NCBI RefSeq assembly: GCF_900547735.1 | Contig: NZ_URHZ01000065.1 | Coordinates: 1-31,869, forward strand | DNA: 31,869 nucleotides | Reading direction: 5' to 3' | Source of the DNA: an uncultured Clostridium sp. | GTDB taxonomy: Bacteria; Bacillota; Clostridia; Lachnospirales; Lachnospiraceae | Shown here: piece after piece, positions 7,837 to 15,078 of the stretch | Numbering within the stretch: the first letter of the stretch is position 1 | Layout: each line of letters starts with the position of its first letter | Program-made: the position numbers and the translations under genes | Notes under the pieces: model-generated | The model's database searches: none | Told to the model about the DNA's origin: nothing | Seen by the model: the letters and a program-made list of their open reading frames with translations, nothing else

Positions 7837-8369
7837 CGCTTATTCCCCCCTTCCCCATAAAAACTTTTTCCTGTAACAAGCCTGTAGCCAAATTTTACAA
7901 TCTGGTCGATAAATTCCAGGATCATCAGCCCGGATCCAAAGATAATCGCAAATCTTCCAGGAACCGTCGTGACGCGGAATGAACCAGCAATCTCCGCCTC
8001 ACCGATACTGATTGCATGGAGCAGGTTTCCCCAGCTCGCCTTGATGATAAAAGAATATACCAGGATTCCCAGAAATGCCGCTATGATATCAATAACCAGC
8101 TTTCCCTTTGTCCCGACTTTGTCATAGAGCATCGTCGTCCGCACATGCGCTCCCTTTACCGCCACATAGGGAATCTCCAGAAAGCACACAATGATAATGA
8201 TGCTCGAGACAATCTCCGCGGTACCCACAAACGGCTTATTGAGCAGCAGCCGGCTGAGTACGTCCGCAGTGATTAAAATCATAATTACAAAGATGGAAAT
8301 CGATGCAATTCCATCCATAATGCTCAGAAACCGCTCCAGCATTTTGTCAATTTTTCGCAGAATGGCCAT
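7833..8369 (-). CDS. TRAP transporter small permease (DctQ)
   Basis: A 178-aa protein with four membrane helices (about residues 18-40, 50-72, 93-115 and 138-160). It contains the family segment LLLNKPFVGTAEIVSS, then the loop VAVKGAHVRTTMLYDKV. It pairs with the large permease in the membrane and helps dock the binding protein. AAGGGTG precedes ATG 8369, and the gene ends within the start codon of dctM. It sits 37 bases after the binding-protein gene, in the usual P-Q-M order. Confidence 0.93.
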   Translation of the reverse strand: MAILRKIDKMLERFLSIMDGIASISIFVIMILITADVLSRLLLNKPFVGTAEIVSSIIIIVCFLEIPYVAVKGAHVRTTMLYDKVGTKGKLVIDIIAAFLGILVYSFIIKASWGNLLHAISIGEAEIAGSFRVTTVPGRFAIIFGSGLMILEFIDQIVKFGYRLVTGKSFYGEGGNKR

Positions 8370-8406
8370 GTGTTCACCCTTCCCTACAATTCCTCTGCCC
8401 TGTCAA

Positions 8407-9558
8407 TCAGTCTGCTATCTTCCAGTCACGTACTCTTTCGATTCCCTGTGATTCAAGAATCTGGTAGTATTTCTCTACGATTTCGGCTCCCTTATACCCC
8501 GCATTGTCCAGGTTCTTTACAAGACCATTGACAATATCCGGTAAGCTGGCCGCCCATTTCTCCTGCTCTTCTCTGCTCAGAGTAACGATTGTACATCCTT
8601 TTTCCTGTAAATCTGCCAGATCTTTTTCATGAATCTCATTAATATAGTTGGCCTCGTAGTCAAGATATCCCTCTCCCACTTCCGTGAGGATGGTCTGTAC
8701 TTCCGCCGGAAGGTCGTTCCATGTATCCATATTAACCGTTATTGCATTAAAAGGAACTACGTTAAAATTGGCATCCAGATAATAAGGAGCCACCTCATAA
8801 ACCTTTAAATTGACACAGGAGTGTGTCGGCTGTATGGTTGCCTGGCAAACGTTGGTCTGCAGGTTCTGGTATGTATCATTTAAAGAAGTCTGGACGCCCA
8901 CCGCTCCGGAGCCTTCAATCCAGGAGAGGTTGATTCCGGCCGCGCCAATCTTCATTCCCTTTACATCATCCAGTGATTTTACTTCTTTTGTGCTGTAGAA
9001 ACCGTAAGGATCCGACACGCCGATACCGATAAACTTCTGGTTGTAATCCGACTCATAGATGGAAGTGAATTCCGGATAAGCCGCATACATCTGCTTGATT
9101 GTCTCCGCAACTACCAGCGGGTCGGAGCAGGAGAACGGCATGCTGTAAACCATATCCTGAAGAGGCAGCCTGGACGCCTCAAATACAAGAATCGTGCATC
9201 CGATATCTACCAGACCGTCCTGTACACCCTGAAGTTCATTGCCCAGGGAAATAACGGAGCCGCCGTAAGATTTAACCCAGTCAATCTCATAATTCGTCTC
9301 GGAGCTTACGCGCTCTGAAACATTTTTAACAAAATAATCTTCCAGCGCCGTAATCCATGGATTTGATTCCGAATGACCGGATCCAATCCTCAATGTTATT
9401 TTTTCCTTCTTTTCCGACGGGGCCGCCGCTTCCGAACCTCCCTGTTCAGCCGGAGCCGCCGTTTCCTTCGTCTGTGTACTGCTGCTTCCACATCCCGTCA
9501 TCGTTGAAATTGCTACTGCTGCCGCCATCCCCAATGCAAATAATCTGTTTTTTTTCAT
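8407..9558 (-). CDS. TRAP transporter solute-binding lipoprotein (DctP)
   Basis: A 383-aa extracytoplasmic binding protein anchored as a lipoprotein (lipobox STMTGC, then a Ser/Thr/Ala-rich linker). The DctP fold shows in LRIGSGHSESNPW, in KSLDDVKGMKIGAAG and in the helix leading to the conserved ligand-binding region (LQTNVCQATIQPTHS). The usual ligand-binding Arg of sialate/C4-type proteins is not obvious at GMKIGAAG, where many relatives have G-x-K-x-R. The ligand may therefore differ from classical dicarboxylates. I chose ATG 9558, with AAGGATGGAG just upstream; ATG 9567 is also possible. It is the first gene of the operon, behind a perfect promoter and a shared operator. Confidence 0.92.
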   Translation of the reverse strand: MKKNRLFALGMAAAVAISTMTGCGSSSTQTKETAAPAEQGGSEAAAPSEKKEKITLRIGSGHSESNPWITALEDYFVKNVSERVSSETNYEIDWVKSYGGSVISLGNELQGVQDGLVDIGCTILVFEASRLPLQDMVYSMPFSCSDPLVVAETIKQMYAAYPEFTSIYESDYNQKFIGIGVSDPYGFYSTKEVKSLDDVKGMKIGAAGINLSWIEGSGAVGVQTSLNDTYQNLQTNVCQATIQPTHSCVNLKVYEVAPYYLDANFNVVPFNAITVNMDTWNDLPAEVQTILTEVGEGYLDYEANYINEIHEKDLADLQEKGCTIVTLSREEQEKWAASLPDIVNGLVKNLDNAGYKGAEIVEKYYQILESQGIERVRDWKIAD

Positions 9559-9605
9559 CTTCTCCATCCTTTCTCATTTTACCGTTACAGTTTTCCCTCT
9601 TTCCG

Positions 9606-9628
9606 TTGGACACCGGATATTGGATACA
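9606..9628. promoter_or_regulatory. Operator-like repeats at the TRAP promoter
   Basis: TTGGACAC, GGATA and TTGGATACA follow each other directly downstream of the TRAP operon start point (about +7 to +29). The same words occur at the lactonase promoter (13388-13412) and at the gntR promoter (9728-9746). The position fits a repressor that blocks elongation or initiation, most simply the adjacent GntR protein. Confidence 0.65.
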
Positions 9629-9641
9629 TTACTATAGGCAC

Positions 9642-9670
9642 ATTGTACAACTTATTGTATATATTGTCAA
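9642..9670 (-). promoter_or_regulatory. Sigma-A promoter of the TRAP operon
   Basis: On the minus strand TTGACA (9670-9665), 17 bases, TACAAT (9647-9642). A second dyad, TTGTCAA (9664-9670) with TTGACAA (9685-9691), flanks the -35 region and may be another binding site. Confidence 0.8.
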
Positions 9671-9727
9671 TAAATAATTATTTTCTTGACAATATTTTAT
9701 CTATATTTTACAATAATATTATTCAAC

Positions 9728-9746
9728 ATTGGATACATTGTCCAAT
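9728..9746. promoter_or_regulatory. Palindromic operator at the gntR promoter
   Basis: ATTGGA-tacattg-TCCAAT is a 19-base dyad placed four bases upstream of the gntR -35 box. It shares TTGGATACA with the TRAP and lactonase operators and suggests autoregulation. Confidence 0.65.
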
Positions 9747-9749
9747 CGA

Positions 9750-9778
9750 TTGACAATGGACTCAAATAAGAGTATATT
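9750..9778 (+). promoter_or_regulatory. Sigma-A promoter of the gntR gene
   Basis: TTGACA (9750-9755), 17 bases, TATATT (9773-9778), then a leader of about 35 bases with GGGGAG before the ATG. Confidence 0.8.
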
Positions 9779-9820
9779 TAAATCTGGAAATTATTTCTAA
9801 ATCAAAGAGGGGAGCTGCTT

Positions 9821-10480
9821 ATGGAGAACACTAAACCATTAATCCAATATACAACTGTTTCAGATTCCGTTTATCTTTGGATAAAGAATGCAATCATTCA
9901 GGGGGATTTTAAACCCGGTGAACATATTGCCCAGGAGAGCCTTACTCAAAAATTAGGCGTCAGCCGCACCCCCGTCAGGGATGCCATGAAACGTCTCGAG
10001 GCGGAGGGACTGCTGATTACCAAACCCCATTGCGGAGCCGTGGTCTTCAAACTTTCCAGGGAACATCTCAATGAAATTTATGAGGTGAGGATTCTCATGG
10101 AACAGTACTGCGCCGCCAGAACCTGCATCAAAGCGTCCGATGAAGAGATCGACGCCGTGGACGCAATCAACCTGCGCATGCTGAGTTTCTCCAATACCTC
10201 AAAAGAATTCATGCAGCTGGACCGTCAGTTCCACTCCCTGCTCTGCTCCCTGTCAGGATGCACGAATACCGTGGAAATTCTGGAGGGACTCTGGAATAAA
10301 TGTGATTCATTTAAATCCATCTACTATTCCCTGGAGGGACGGGCCAACGATACGCTGTCCGAACATGCGCGCATCGTCCAGGGCCTGAGAAAGCGGAATA
10401 TCACAGCGACCAAAGAAGCAATTGCAGATCATCTGAAGGATGTCGTCAACAGCGTCAGCACGCATGTGAATTTTTCCTGA
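9821..10480 (+). CDS. GntR-family regulator with FCD domain
   Basis: A 219-aa one-domain-plus-sensor regulator. The winged helix lies at about residues 15-80 (IIQGDFKPGEHIAQESLTQ, then GVSRTPVRDAMKRLEAEGLL). The all-helical FCD ligand domain lies at about 90-215 and carries the metal/ligand residues typical of the group: Asp and His in LDRQFHSLL, and His in EHARIVQGL and DHLKDVV. Proteins of this type usually bind an organic acid and leave their operator. It is transcribed divergently from the TRAP operon. Matching operator words at three promoters make it the likely local repressor of both catabolic operons. It is followed by a strong terminator. Confidence 0.92.
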   Translation: MENTKPLIQYTTVSDSVYLWIKNAIIQGDFKPGEHIAQESLTQKLGVSRTPVRDAMKRLEAEGLLITKPHCGAVVFKLSREHLNEIYEVRILMEQYCAARTCIKASDEEIDAVDAINLRMLSFSNTSKEFMQLDRQFHSLLCSLSGCTNTVEILEGLWNKCDSFKSIYYSLEGRANDTLSEHARIVQGLRKRNITATKEAIADHLKDVVNSVSTHVNFS

Positions 10481-10511
10481 TTTATCTGCCGGGAGCTTTT
10501 CCCGGGACAGG

Positions 10512-10565
10512 AAAAGGTGCCTCTGATTTTCTCCGGTTAACGGAGATTCAGAGACACCTTTTTAA
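10512..10565 (+). terminator. Bidirectional terminator between gntR and the aldolase gene
   Basis: AAAGGTGCCTCTGA (from 10513) pairs with TCAGAGACACCTTT (to 10562), CTCCG pairs with CGGAG inside, and a T run follows. The minus strand also ends in CACCTTTT, so it can stop the aldolase operon too. Confidence 0.82.
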
Positions 10566-10597
10566 TATCATAGGAAAGTGCTCCTATGATATTAAAA
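10560..10597. terminator. Second hairpin, adjacent to the terminator
   Basis: A perfect 16-bp inverted repeat, TTTTAATATCATAGGA (10560-10575) with TCCTATGATATTAAAA (10582-10597), separated by six bases. It shares T residues with the previous hairpin, so the two cannot fully form together. It may act as a second stop for either strand. Confidence 0.65.
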
Positions 10598-10703
10598 GCC
10601 CTCCGGGCAGGAACGCATTGCGGTCAGACATCACTCAGGCTGTCATTTACCGGCAATGGAACATCCGCGCAGCATGTTTCCCGCTGTATCAATATCCGGC
10701 GTT

Positions 10704-11291
10704 TCAGGAAAAAATAGAGATCTGCGCCGTCTCCTCCACCAGCTCCGCCAGGTACGCCGCCTCTCTCATATCTTTTCCAATCGTCACCTGACCGTGTCCC
10801 CTCAGCAAAAAGGCATTGGTCCCCTGGTTGTCATTAAAGAATTTCACGATCTGCGGGAAATACTCCTTCGGCACCGCATAGGAATGGGTGTCGAACACCG
10901 GCACCAAGCCCTTCAGCTTCATCCCGGAATGGTGCGTGGAAAACTGAAGTTTTTCATGCCCTGCCGCCCAAGCCGTGGCATACGGTGAATGGCAGTGCAT
11001 AATAGCGCCTGCCCCGTCCACCTCCTTATAGATGGCTCCGTGCAGCAGCGCTTCTTTGGATGGCCGCAGTTCTCCCTCAATTACATTGCCGTCAAAATCG
11101 GTGATAACAAGTGTCTCGGGACCGATCTCATCAAAAGCAACATCGGTTCCTTTTACCAGCATCCAGTCTTTTTCCGGTATCCGGATACTCAGATTGCCTC
11201 CATTGCTCATCTGGTAACGGAGCGCATAAAATTTGGCTGCCGCCTTCCGAATATCCTCCGCCAGATTTACATATTCATTATATCTCATCAT
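10704..11291 (-). CDS. Class II aldolase/adducin-family protein
   Basis: A 195-aa zinc-dependent aldolase or decarboxylase of the fuculose-phosphate aldolase family. Visible residues are the phosphate-loop-like SNGGNLSIR (29-37), the catalytic Glu80 in RPSKEALLH and the zinc ligands His99 and His101 in MHCHSPYA, with His166 in RGHGQV as the third. Its length is slightly below the 210-230 aa of typical sugar-phosphate aldolases. The start overlaps the stop of the UPF0261 gene as ATGA, so the two are translationally coupled. As the last gene of the lactonase operon it likely performs C-C cleavage or decarboxylation late in the pathway. The substrate is unknown, and no sugar kinase lies nearby. 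Confidence 0.88.
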   Translation of the reverse strand: MMRYNEYVNLAEDIRKAAAKFYALRYQMSNGGNLSIRIPEKDWMLVKGTDVAFDEIGPETLVITDFDGNVIEGELRPSKEALLHGAIYKEVDGAGAIMHCHSPYATAWAAGHEKLQFSTHHSGMKLKGLVPVFDTHSYAVPKEYFPQIVKFFNDNQGTNAFLLRGHGQVTIGKDMREAAYLAELVEETAQISIFS

Positions 11292-12514
11292 TGATCCGCT
11301 CCATTCAAAAGACTCATCATTTCCTGCGCACAGATATGGGCAAACACCGGATCACAGAAGTTCAGGTCAAATGCTTTGAACGTGATTTCCGGCTTGAGTT
11401 CCTCCTCGAAGATCTTTTTCATCTTCCGGATTGTTTCCGGCTTGTTGAAAAATTCTCCGGGATAGCTGAGCGTGCGCAGCCCTCCCATCGGAAGCACCAC
11501 TTCTGTCCTTCCGGTTGAGCGGTTGAGCCGTTCTGCAATTGTTCTGGTGATATCCAAAATCTCATGTTCGTGAAGGCGGGTATGGGTCAAATCTTTATTG
11601 TGCCATACATATCCCCGCTCCTCCTGATCGTCGAACAGTTCTTCCGGACGCAGGCAGGCAAAGTCAATGCCCCCCGGGCAGACAAGAGCAGGTATCCCCA
11701 TTTCCGCGGCAGCGCACAGTCTGTTTGCGGCGCCTTTGCTGTATCCGTAATCACCAAAATACTCCGCCGTCATCTCATGCAGGGAAAGATCCATCACGGC
11801 CGTGATGACTCCCTCCCGTATTAAATCTTCCATCACTTTTCCTCCAATCCCCGTGGAGTGGAAGCTGATGGTCTTCAGCCCATTCTCCGCCAGCTCATTT
11901 GATGCCTGCATGACGGTATCATTCGTAATGCCCATCAGAGTGGTGCCGATATACAGTTCCCCTTTCGTATCAATCCCTCTGCTTCCATGGGTAACCATAC
12001 CTATCATGGCGCTGACCGTATTGCCCAGCACTACCTCGCTGATCGGGTTCATTCCTGCAAAGTCGACGATAGACGGAATCACGGCGATATCCTTATCACC
12101 TACAACCGTATCGAAACAGCGGGAACCGCTCGCAATTGTGGAACAGATTATTTTGGGAAATCCGATGGGCAGCAGTCTCAGGGCTGCCGAACACACAACC
12201 GTATTCTGCAGTCCGCCCATCCCAATCACACCGTCTATCTTCTCCTGCTGATACAGCTTCATCACTGTCTTTGCTATACTCTCCGTCATCGCGGAGATAG
12301 CTCCGCTCTTATCAAAGCCGTGTACCTGTTCCCAGGTATAACCTCCGGCTGCCAGCACCTCCTCACGTGTTATATCAGCCTTCAGAGGAATACATGGCCC
12401 CGTGCTGATGTCCAGTATAAGAGGCTGGTTACCGCTTTTTCTAATCTTTTCCTGCACAAATGTTATCTCGTGATATTTTGTATCACAGCAGGCTATAACC
12501 GCGATCACTGCCAT
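11288..12514 (-). CDS. UPF0261/Tm-1-like ATP-binding family protein
   Basis: A 408-aa protein of the UPF0261 family, related to the N-terminal ATP-binding domain of the tomato Tm-1 resistance protein. Family segments are IAVIACCDTKYHE at the start, GVIGMGGLQNTVVC, then PKIICSTIASGSRCFD, GGIDFACLRPEEL, and a C-terminal VVLPMGGLRTLSYPGE. Its biochemical role is not known. It commonly sits in catabolic or TIM-barrel gene sets, which suggests an enzyme acting on a phosphorylated or activated acid. ATG 12514 fits the family N-terminus although no strong ribosome site is visible. The gene begins 28 bases after the lactonase-like gene and overlaps the aldolase gene by four bases, so these three form a tight operon. 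Confidence 0.88.
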   Translation of the reverse strand: MAVIAVIACCDTKYHEITFVQEKIRKSGNQPLILDISTGPCIPLKADITREEVLAAGGYTWEQVHGFDKSGAISAMTESIAKTVMKLYQQEKIDGVIGMGGLQNTVVCSAALRLLPIGFPKIICSTIASGSRCFDTVVGDKDIAVIPSIVDFAGMNPISEVVLGNTVSAMIGMVTHGSRGIDTKGELYIGTTLMGITNDTVMQASNELAENGLKTISFHSTGIGGKVMEDLIREGVITAVMDLSLHEMTAEYFGDYGYSKGAANRLCAAAEMGIPALVCPGGIDFACLRPEELFDDQEERGYVWHNKDLTHTRLHEHEILDITRTIAERLNRSTGRTEVVLPMGGLRTLSYPGEFFNKPETIRKMKKIFEEELKPEITFKAFDLNFCDPVFAHICAQEMMSLLNGADQ

Positions 12515-12542
12515 ATTCTCGAAGTCACCGGGACTTCTTCTT

Positions 12543-13361
12543 TCACCTGCCTTCCTCTTTCACTCCAAGTACAGGCGACGCGGCAGCACGTTCAAGAATC
12601 TCCCTGTCGTGGCATGTGAGGATCCGATCCAGGCTCTCCGCCCGCTCCTTAATAAGCTCAATACTCTTCCATGTGGAAACAATATCGGAAAAGCGGTTGG
12701 GCGGCGTAATGTCATAATGCAGTTTTTCGATTGGCTTCACGTTATCCATAATAAATATCGAATCACCGCAGCAGATATATTTGCCGGCGGCCGTGTCGAT
12801 CTCAACGGACTGATGTCCCACGGAATGGCCCGGCGTCTCAAATACGCGGACTCCCGGCATAATCTCCGTCTCTCCCTCCACAAGATTCATCTGGATTCCC
12901 TCAAAAGGCCTGATGATTCCAAGCTCCGGCGCTTCATAGGACTTGTAATACAGCGGAATGGGGTTCATTGCAAACTCATATTCTTTTCGGTTAACATAAA
13001 ATTGTGCGTTGGTGAATTTTTCCATGTAAAAACAGTGATCCCAGTGCAGATGGGTAAATACTACAATGTCGATATCCTCCGGCTTATATCCCAAAACAGC
13101 CAACTGCTCCGTGATCGCCATCCCTTCCGGCTGGCGTGAACCGTGGTGGTGATATTGATCGGCGCGCTCCGTATCAGCCATGCCGGTATCTACCAGCAAT
13201 AGCTTGTCGCCGCCTTCTACAAGGTATGTAAAGACCGGATACTCCTCTTCCTGATCAGAGGCCTCCGGATAGAATGCCACCGTTGAATGGTGGTAGAGAT
13301 ACTGCTTTGGGATCATTGTCACAAAGCCTGTATTGATGGGTCTTATTGTTAGATTACTCAT
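12543..13361 (-). CDS. MBL-fold hydrolase, lactonase-like
   Basis: A 272-aa metallo-beta-lactamase-fold enzyme related to N-acyl-homoserine lactonases (AhlD/AttM-type). The binuclear zinc site is complete: His104, His106, Asp108 and His109 in THLHWDHC, His179 in ETPGHSVGH, Asp200 in CCGDS and His251 in TCHD. I chose ATG 13361, with AGGAGG six bases upstream. The open frame continues 297 bases further but runs through the promoter and a structured repeat and is not coding. It leads a three-gene operon behind a perfect promoter and shared operator. Given the pathway context it more likely opens a lactone intermediate, such as a sugar-acid lactone, than quenches signals, but both are possible. 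Confidence 0.9.
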   Translation of the reverse strand: MSNLTIRPINTGFVTMIPKQYLYHHSTVAFYPEASDQEEEYPVFTYLVEGGDKLLLVDTGMADTERADQYHHHGSRQPEGMAITEQLAVLGYKPEDIDIVVFTHLHWDHCFYMEKFTNAQFYVNRKEYEFAMNPIPLYYKSYEAPELGIIRPFEGIQMNLVEGETEIMPGVRVFETPGHSVGHQSVEIDTAAGKYICCGDSIFIMDNVKPIEKLHYDITPPNRFSDIVSTWKSIELIKERAESLDRILTCHDREILERAAASPVLGVKEEGR

Positions 13362-13387
13362 GTGATACCTCCTGATATTTGATGGGG

Positions 13388-13412
13388 TATCCAATTGTAT
13401 CCAGTGTCCAAT
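13388..13412. promoter_or_regulatory. Operator-like repeats at the lactonase promoter
   Basis: On the minus strand TTGGACAC, TGGATACAA and TTGGATA follow in tandem immediately after the -10 box, covering the start point. The words match those at the TRAP promoter (9606-9628) but stand in opposite orientation to the gene, as expected for a protein binding a near-symmetric site. Confidence 0.65.
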
Positions 13413-13415
13413 ATT

Positions 13416-13444
13416 ATTATATCGGAGGGGGGAGGCTTTGTCAA
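13416..13444 (-). promoter_or_regulatory. Sigma-A promoter of the lactonase operon
   Basis: On the minus strand TTGACA (13444-13439), 17 bases, TATAAT (13421-13416): a perfect consensus, which implies the operon must be held off by a repressor. Confidence 0.85.
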
Positions 13445-13480
13445 GAGGATTTAGTTGAGGGGCGGGGACGCGGCTGGGAG

Positions 13481-13768
13481 TGCCGCGGGTGGGATGGGGA
13501 GAGGGAGGTGGTGAGTCTTCAGTCCCGGTGGGGGGTTGTCGTGACAGGCGGGGAAGGAGGAAGAAAGAAATCTCCTGCGGGGACCGCTTGCGCTGATGGA
13601 GTGCATAACGGTCACTAAGGCGTCTGAGAAACGCCGCCCAAGTGCCGATGGACTCCAACGTCCCCTCCGGAGATTTTTTCTTCCTCCTTCCCCACCCCGG
13701 CAGGTTATGACGGGACTGAAGACGCGTAGGCTGCTGTCCATCCCATTCGCGGCCTGCGGCCGCTGATT
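13481..13768 (+). repeat. Long structured element (candidate ncRNA), copy 1
   Basis: A 13-bp perfect stem, GTCTTCAGTCCCG (13515-13527) with CGGGACTGAAGAC (13711-13723), encloses a long second stem (GGGGAAGGAGGAAGAAA at 13550-13566 with its complement near 13674-13692). A head follows, containing GTGCATAACGGTCACT and AAGTGCCGATG. Outside the 13-bp stem, GGGATGG pairs with CCATCCC and GCCGCG with CGCGGC. It ends GGCCTGCGGCCGCTGATT. Copy 2 (17212-17495, opposite strand) has the same plan with different stem sequences. Both strands have short open frames through it, but compensatory pairing argues for structure rather than protein. The transcribed strand is not known. Confidence 0.7.
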
Positions 13769-13874
13769 GTCCCTTCCGTCAAGTAGGGATCAGAGGGGTT
13801 GGGTTGTCGCGGGTTGATCTGTTCCGGCTTTATGGAAGGGATATAGTACGCTTCGCGAACTTTTCATTGCCACT

Positions 13875-13910
13875 CAAAAAAAGAGGACATGTTTTTTTAA
13901 CATGCCCTCT
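13875..13910 (-). terminator. Terminator of the phosphoribosyltransferase-like gene
   Basis: GAGGACATGTT (13883-13893) pairs with AACATGCCCTC (13899-13909). On the minus strand seven T residues follow. The flanking bases 13769-13874 and 13911-14042 show no gene. Confidence 0.78.
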
Positions 13911-14042
13911 CAATCTTATTGAAATAAACTTAACCAGCAAGCCATACAGACTGTCAATCAATTTTTCTAATAATTTAATTCTTTGATTAATTGTTACCGG
14001 GTTTCGCCTTGCGGGATAATGCAGAGGCGGCGGCCGGTTCTC

Positions 14043-14681
14043 TTATAATAACGAATAGCCAAACGTGTTTACCAGCGCATCCAGTTTCTTTCCTGCCTTG
14101 CACTGCGGGCAGTTTCTGTAGTCTGAATAGGCATAGTCCGGTAAATCTTTCTTGCCGAATACCGACTTAATCGGAACTCCGTTAACCTCGTCAAGTGCAC
14201 TGAATATTGCCGATACGCCCATGAGGATGCCGTCATAGTACTGGATACACTCAACGGCTTTATTTACCGTAAGTCCTGTTGTTACCGTGGACATCAGAAT
14301 CATAACGTGTTTTCCCCTGATCATCGGGAGCAGGTTCTCCCTGAAGATAATCTGGCTGTTGTTGTTAAATTCAGGACTTACAACGTAAACTGTTTTGTGT
14401 GCATTCATGGAGAGGAAGCCGCCCTTTGTCAGTTCTTCCGACAAAAATGCTCCGATTACTTCCGTCTCCTCCATACACACGATTGTATCAATCACCGTGT
14501 CATAGAGATACATGCTTACCAAATCTCTGGCTACTTCCTGTGCCTCACTGGTTCTTGTCTTCATTGTAGTCATATCAATGTAGTAATTGATATGGGCGTG
14601 GTTGGTTGCGAAATGTCCGGGCAGTACCTTTAAAGCAACGTCGGTTCCTGCTGTCTTAATCTTGGTGTACTTATTCTCCAT
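14043..14681 (-). CDS. Orotate phosphoribosyltransferase-like protein
   Basis: A 212-aa protein with the type I phosphoribosyltransferase layout. The PRPP loop region reads VMILMSTVTTGLTVN (126-140), where active enzymes have two acidic residues before the T-x-x-G turn (as in VDDVITTG). Here they are replaced by Met-Ser, so catalysis is doubtful. Upstream, the core strand IDTIVCMEETEVIGAFL resembles an orotate PRTase substrate strand. The C-terminus adds a CPQC pair and a KKLDALVNTFGYS tail. ATG 14681 has GGGGG seven bases upstream; the longer ATG 14711 does not. The protein may be a nucleotide-binding regulator. A MITE-like element lies just upstream and may carry or separate its promoter. 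Confidence 0.75.
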   Translation of the reverse strand: MENKYTKIKTAGTDVALKVLPGHFATNHAHINYYIDMTTMKTRTSEAQEVARDLVSMYLYDTVIDTIVCMEETEVIGAFLSEELTKGGFLSMNAHKTVYVVSPEFNNNSQIIFRENLLPMIRGKHVMILMSTVTTGLTVNKAVECIQYYDGILMGVSAIFSALDEVNGVPIKSVFGKKDLPDYAYSDYRNCPQCKAGKKLDALVNTFGYSLL

Positions 14682-14730
14682 ATAAACGCCCCCTTCATAA
14701 GAAAGTCTCAACTGTAACTTATCTTTATCA

Positions 14731-14872
14731 GTAACTATTCAGTACCTTCATAATTACCGCTCCACGATGCACAGAAACAGCAAAAAACGCTGTTTCGCTC
14801 TGGCTAAACTCGGGATCTTCATGCAAAAACGCATAAAAACGTCTCGCGGAATACTACCTTCTGAACAGTTAC
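14731..14872 (-). mobile_element. MITE-like element, 142 bp, with 8-bp duplication
   Basis: Ends are GTAACTATTCAG (left) and CTGAACAGTTAC (right), inverted with one mismatch. Flanks are CTTTATCA (14723-14730) and CTTTATTA (14873-14880), a likely target duplication with one later change. Read on the minus strand the interior carries CCGCGAG, then ATCCCGAGTTT and a hairpin GAAACAGC/GCTGTTTC before TGTGCATCG. These are shared with the copies at 26697 and 28198. No transposase is encoded. Confidence 0.78.
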
Positions 14873-14988
14873 CTTTATTATACTAAAAGCCCGGGACTAT
14901 AACAAGATAAAATCTGTACATTTATGAATCTTTTATAAGATTTCAGATATTATCAATTTATGGCGGTTGGTTCTGCGGAAGATTCAAG

Positions 14989-15078
14989 GTTATTGTTCAC
15001 AGATAGTATTCCGCGAGGTGTTTTTTTCCGTTTCTTTGCATCGCGCAGCGTGTTTCTGGTCACGGAGTGAACCGTAAC
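14989..15078 (+). mobile_element. MITE-like element, 90 bp, inserted in the end of recQ
   Basis: Starts GTTATTGTTCACAG, contains GTATTCCGCGAGGTGTTTT and TTGCATCGCG, and ends GGAGTGAACCGTAAC. Flanks are GATTCAAG (14981-14988) and GCTTCAAG (15079-15086), seven of eight identical. The last recQ codons and its stop lie inside the element. The strand label only marks the reading direction used here. Confidence 0.75.

Noticed and set aside
9606..9746. Riboswitch or CRISPR-like array suggested by repeated TTGGATAC words
   Set aside because: The words are short, irregularly spaced and placed exactly at promoters, which fits operators, not spacers or an aptamer.
13379..13618. Small open frames through structured element copy 1, similar to one through copy 2 (17325-17564)
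   Set aside because: The amino-acid resemblance (VVSLQSR / VMSLQSR) is explained by conserved loop and stem bases. Stems covary and the frames lack ribosome sites.
13362..13658. N-terminal extension of the lactonase gene to a 371-aa protein
   Set aside because: The extension runs through a consensus promoter, an operator and the structured element, and has low-complexity Pro/Arg content. ATG 13361 has an ideal ribosome site.
13481..13768. Structured element as an ordinary rho-independent terminator or RNase P RNA
   Set aside because: It is far too long and branched for a terminator, has no T run, and the RNase P core words are absent.
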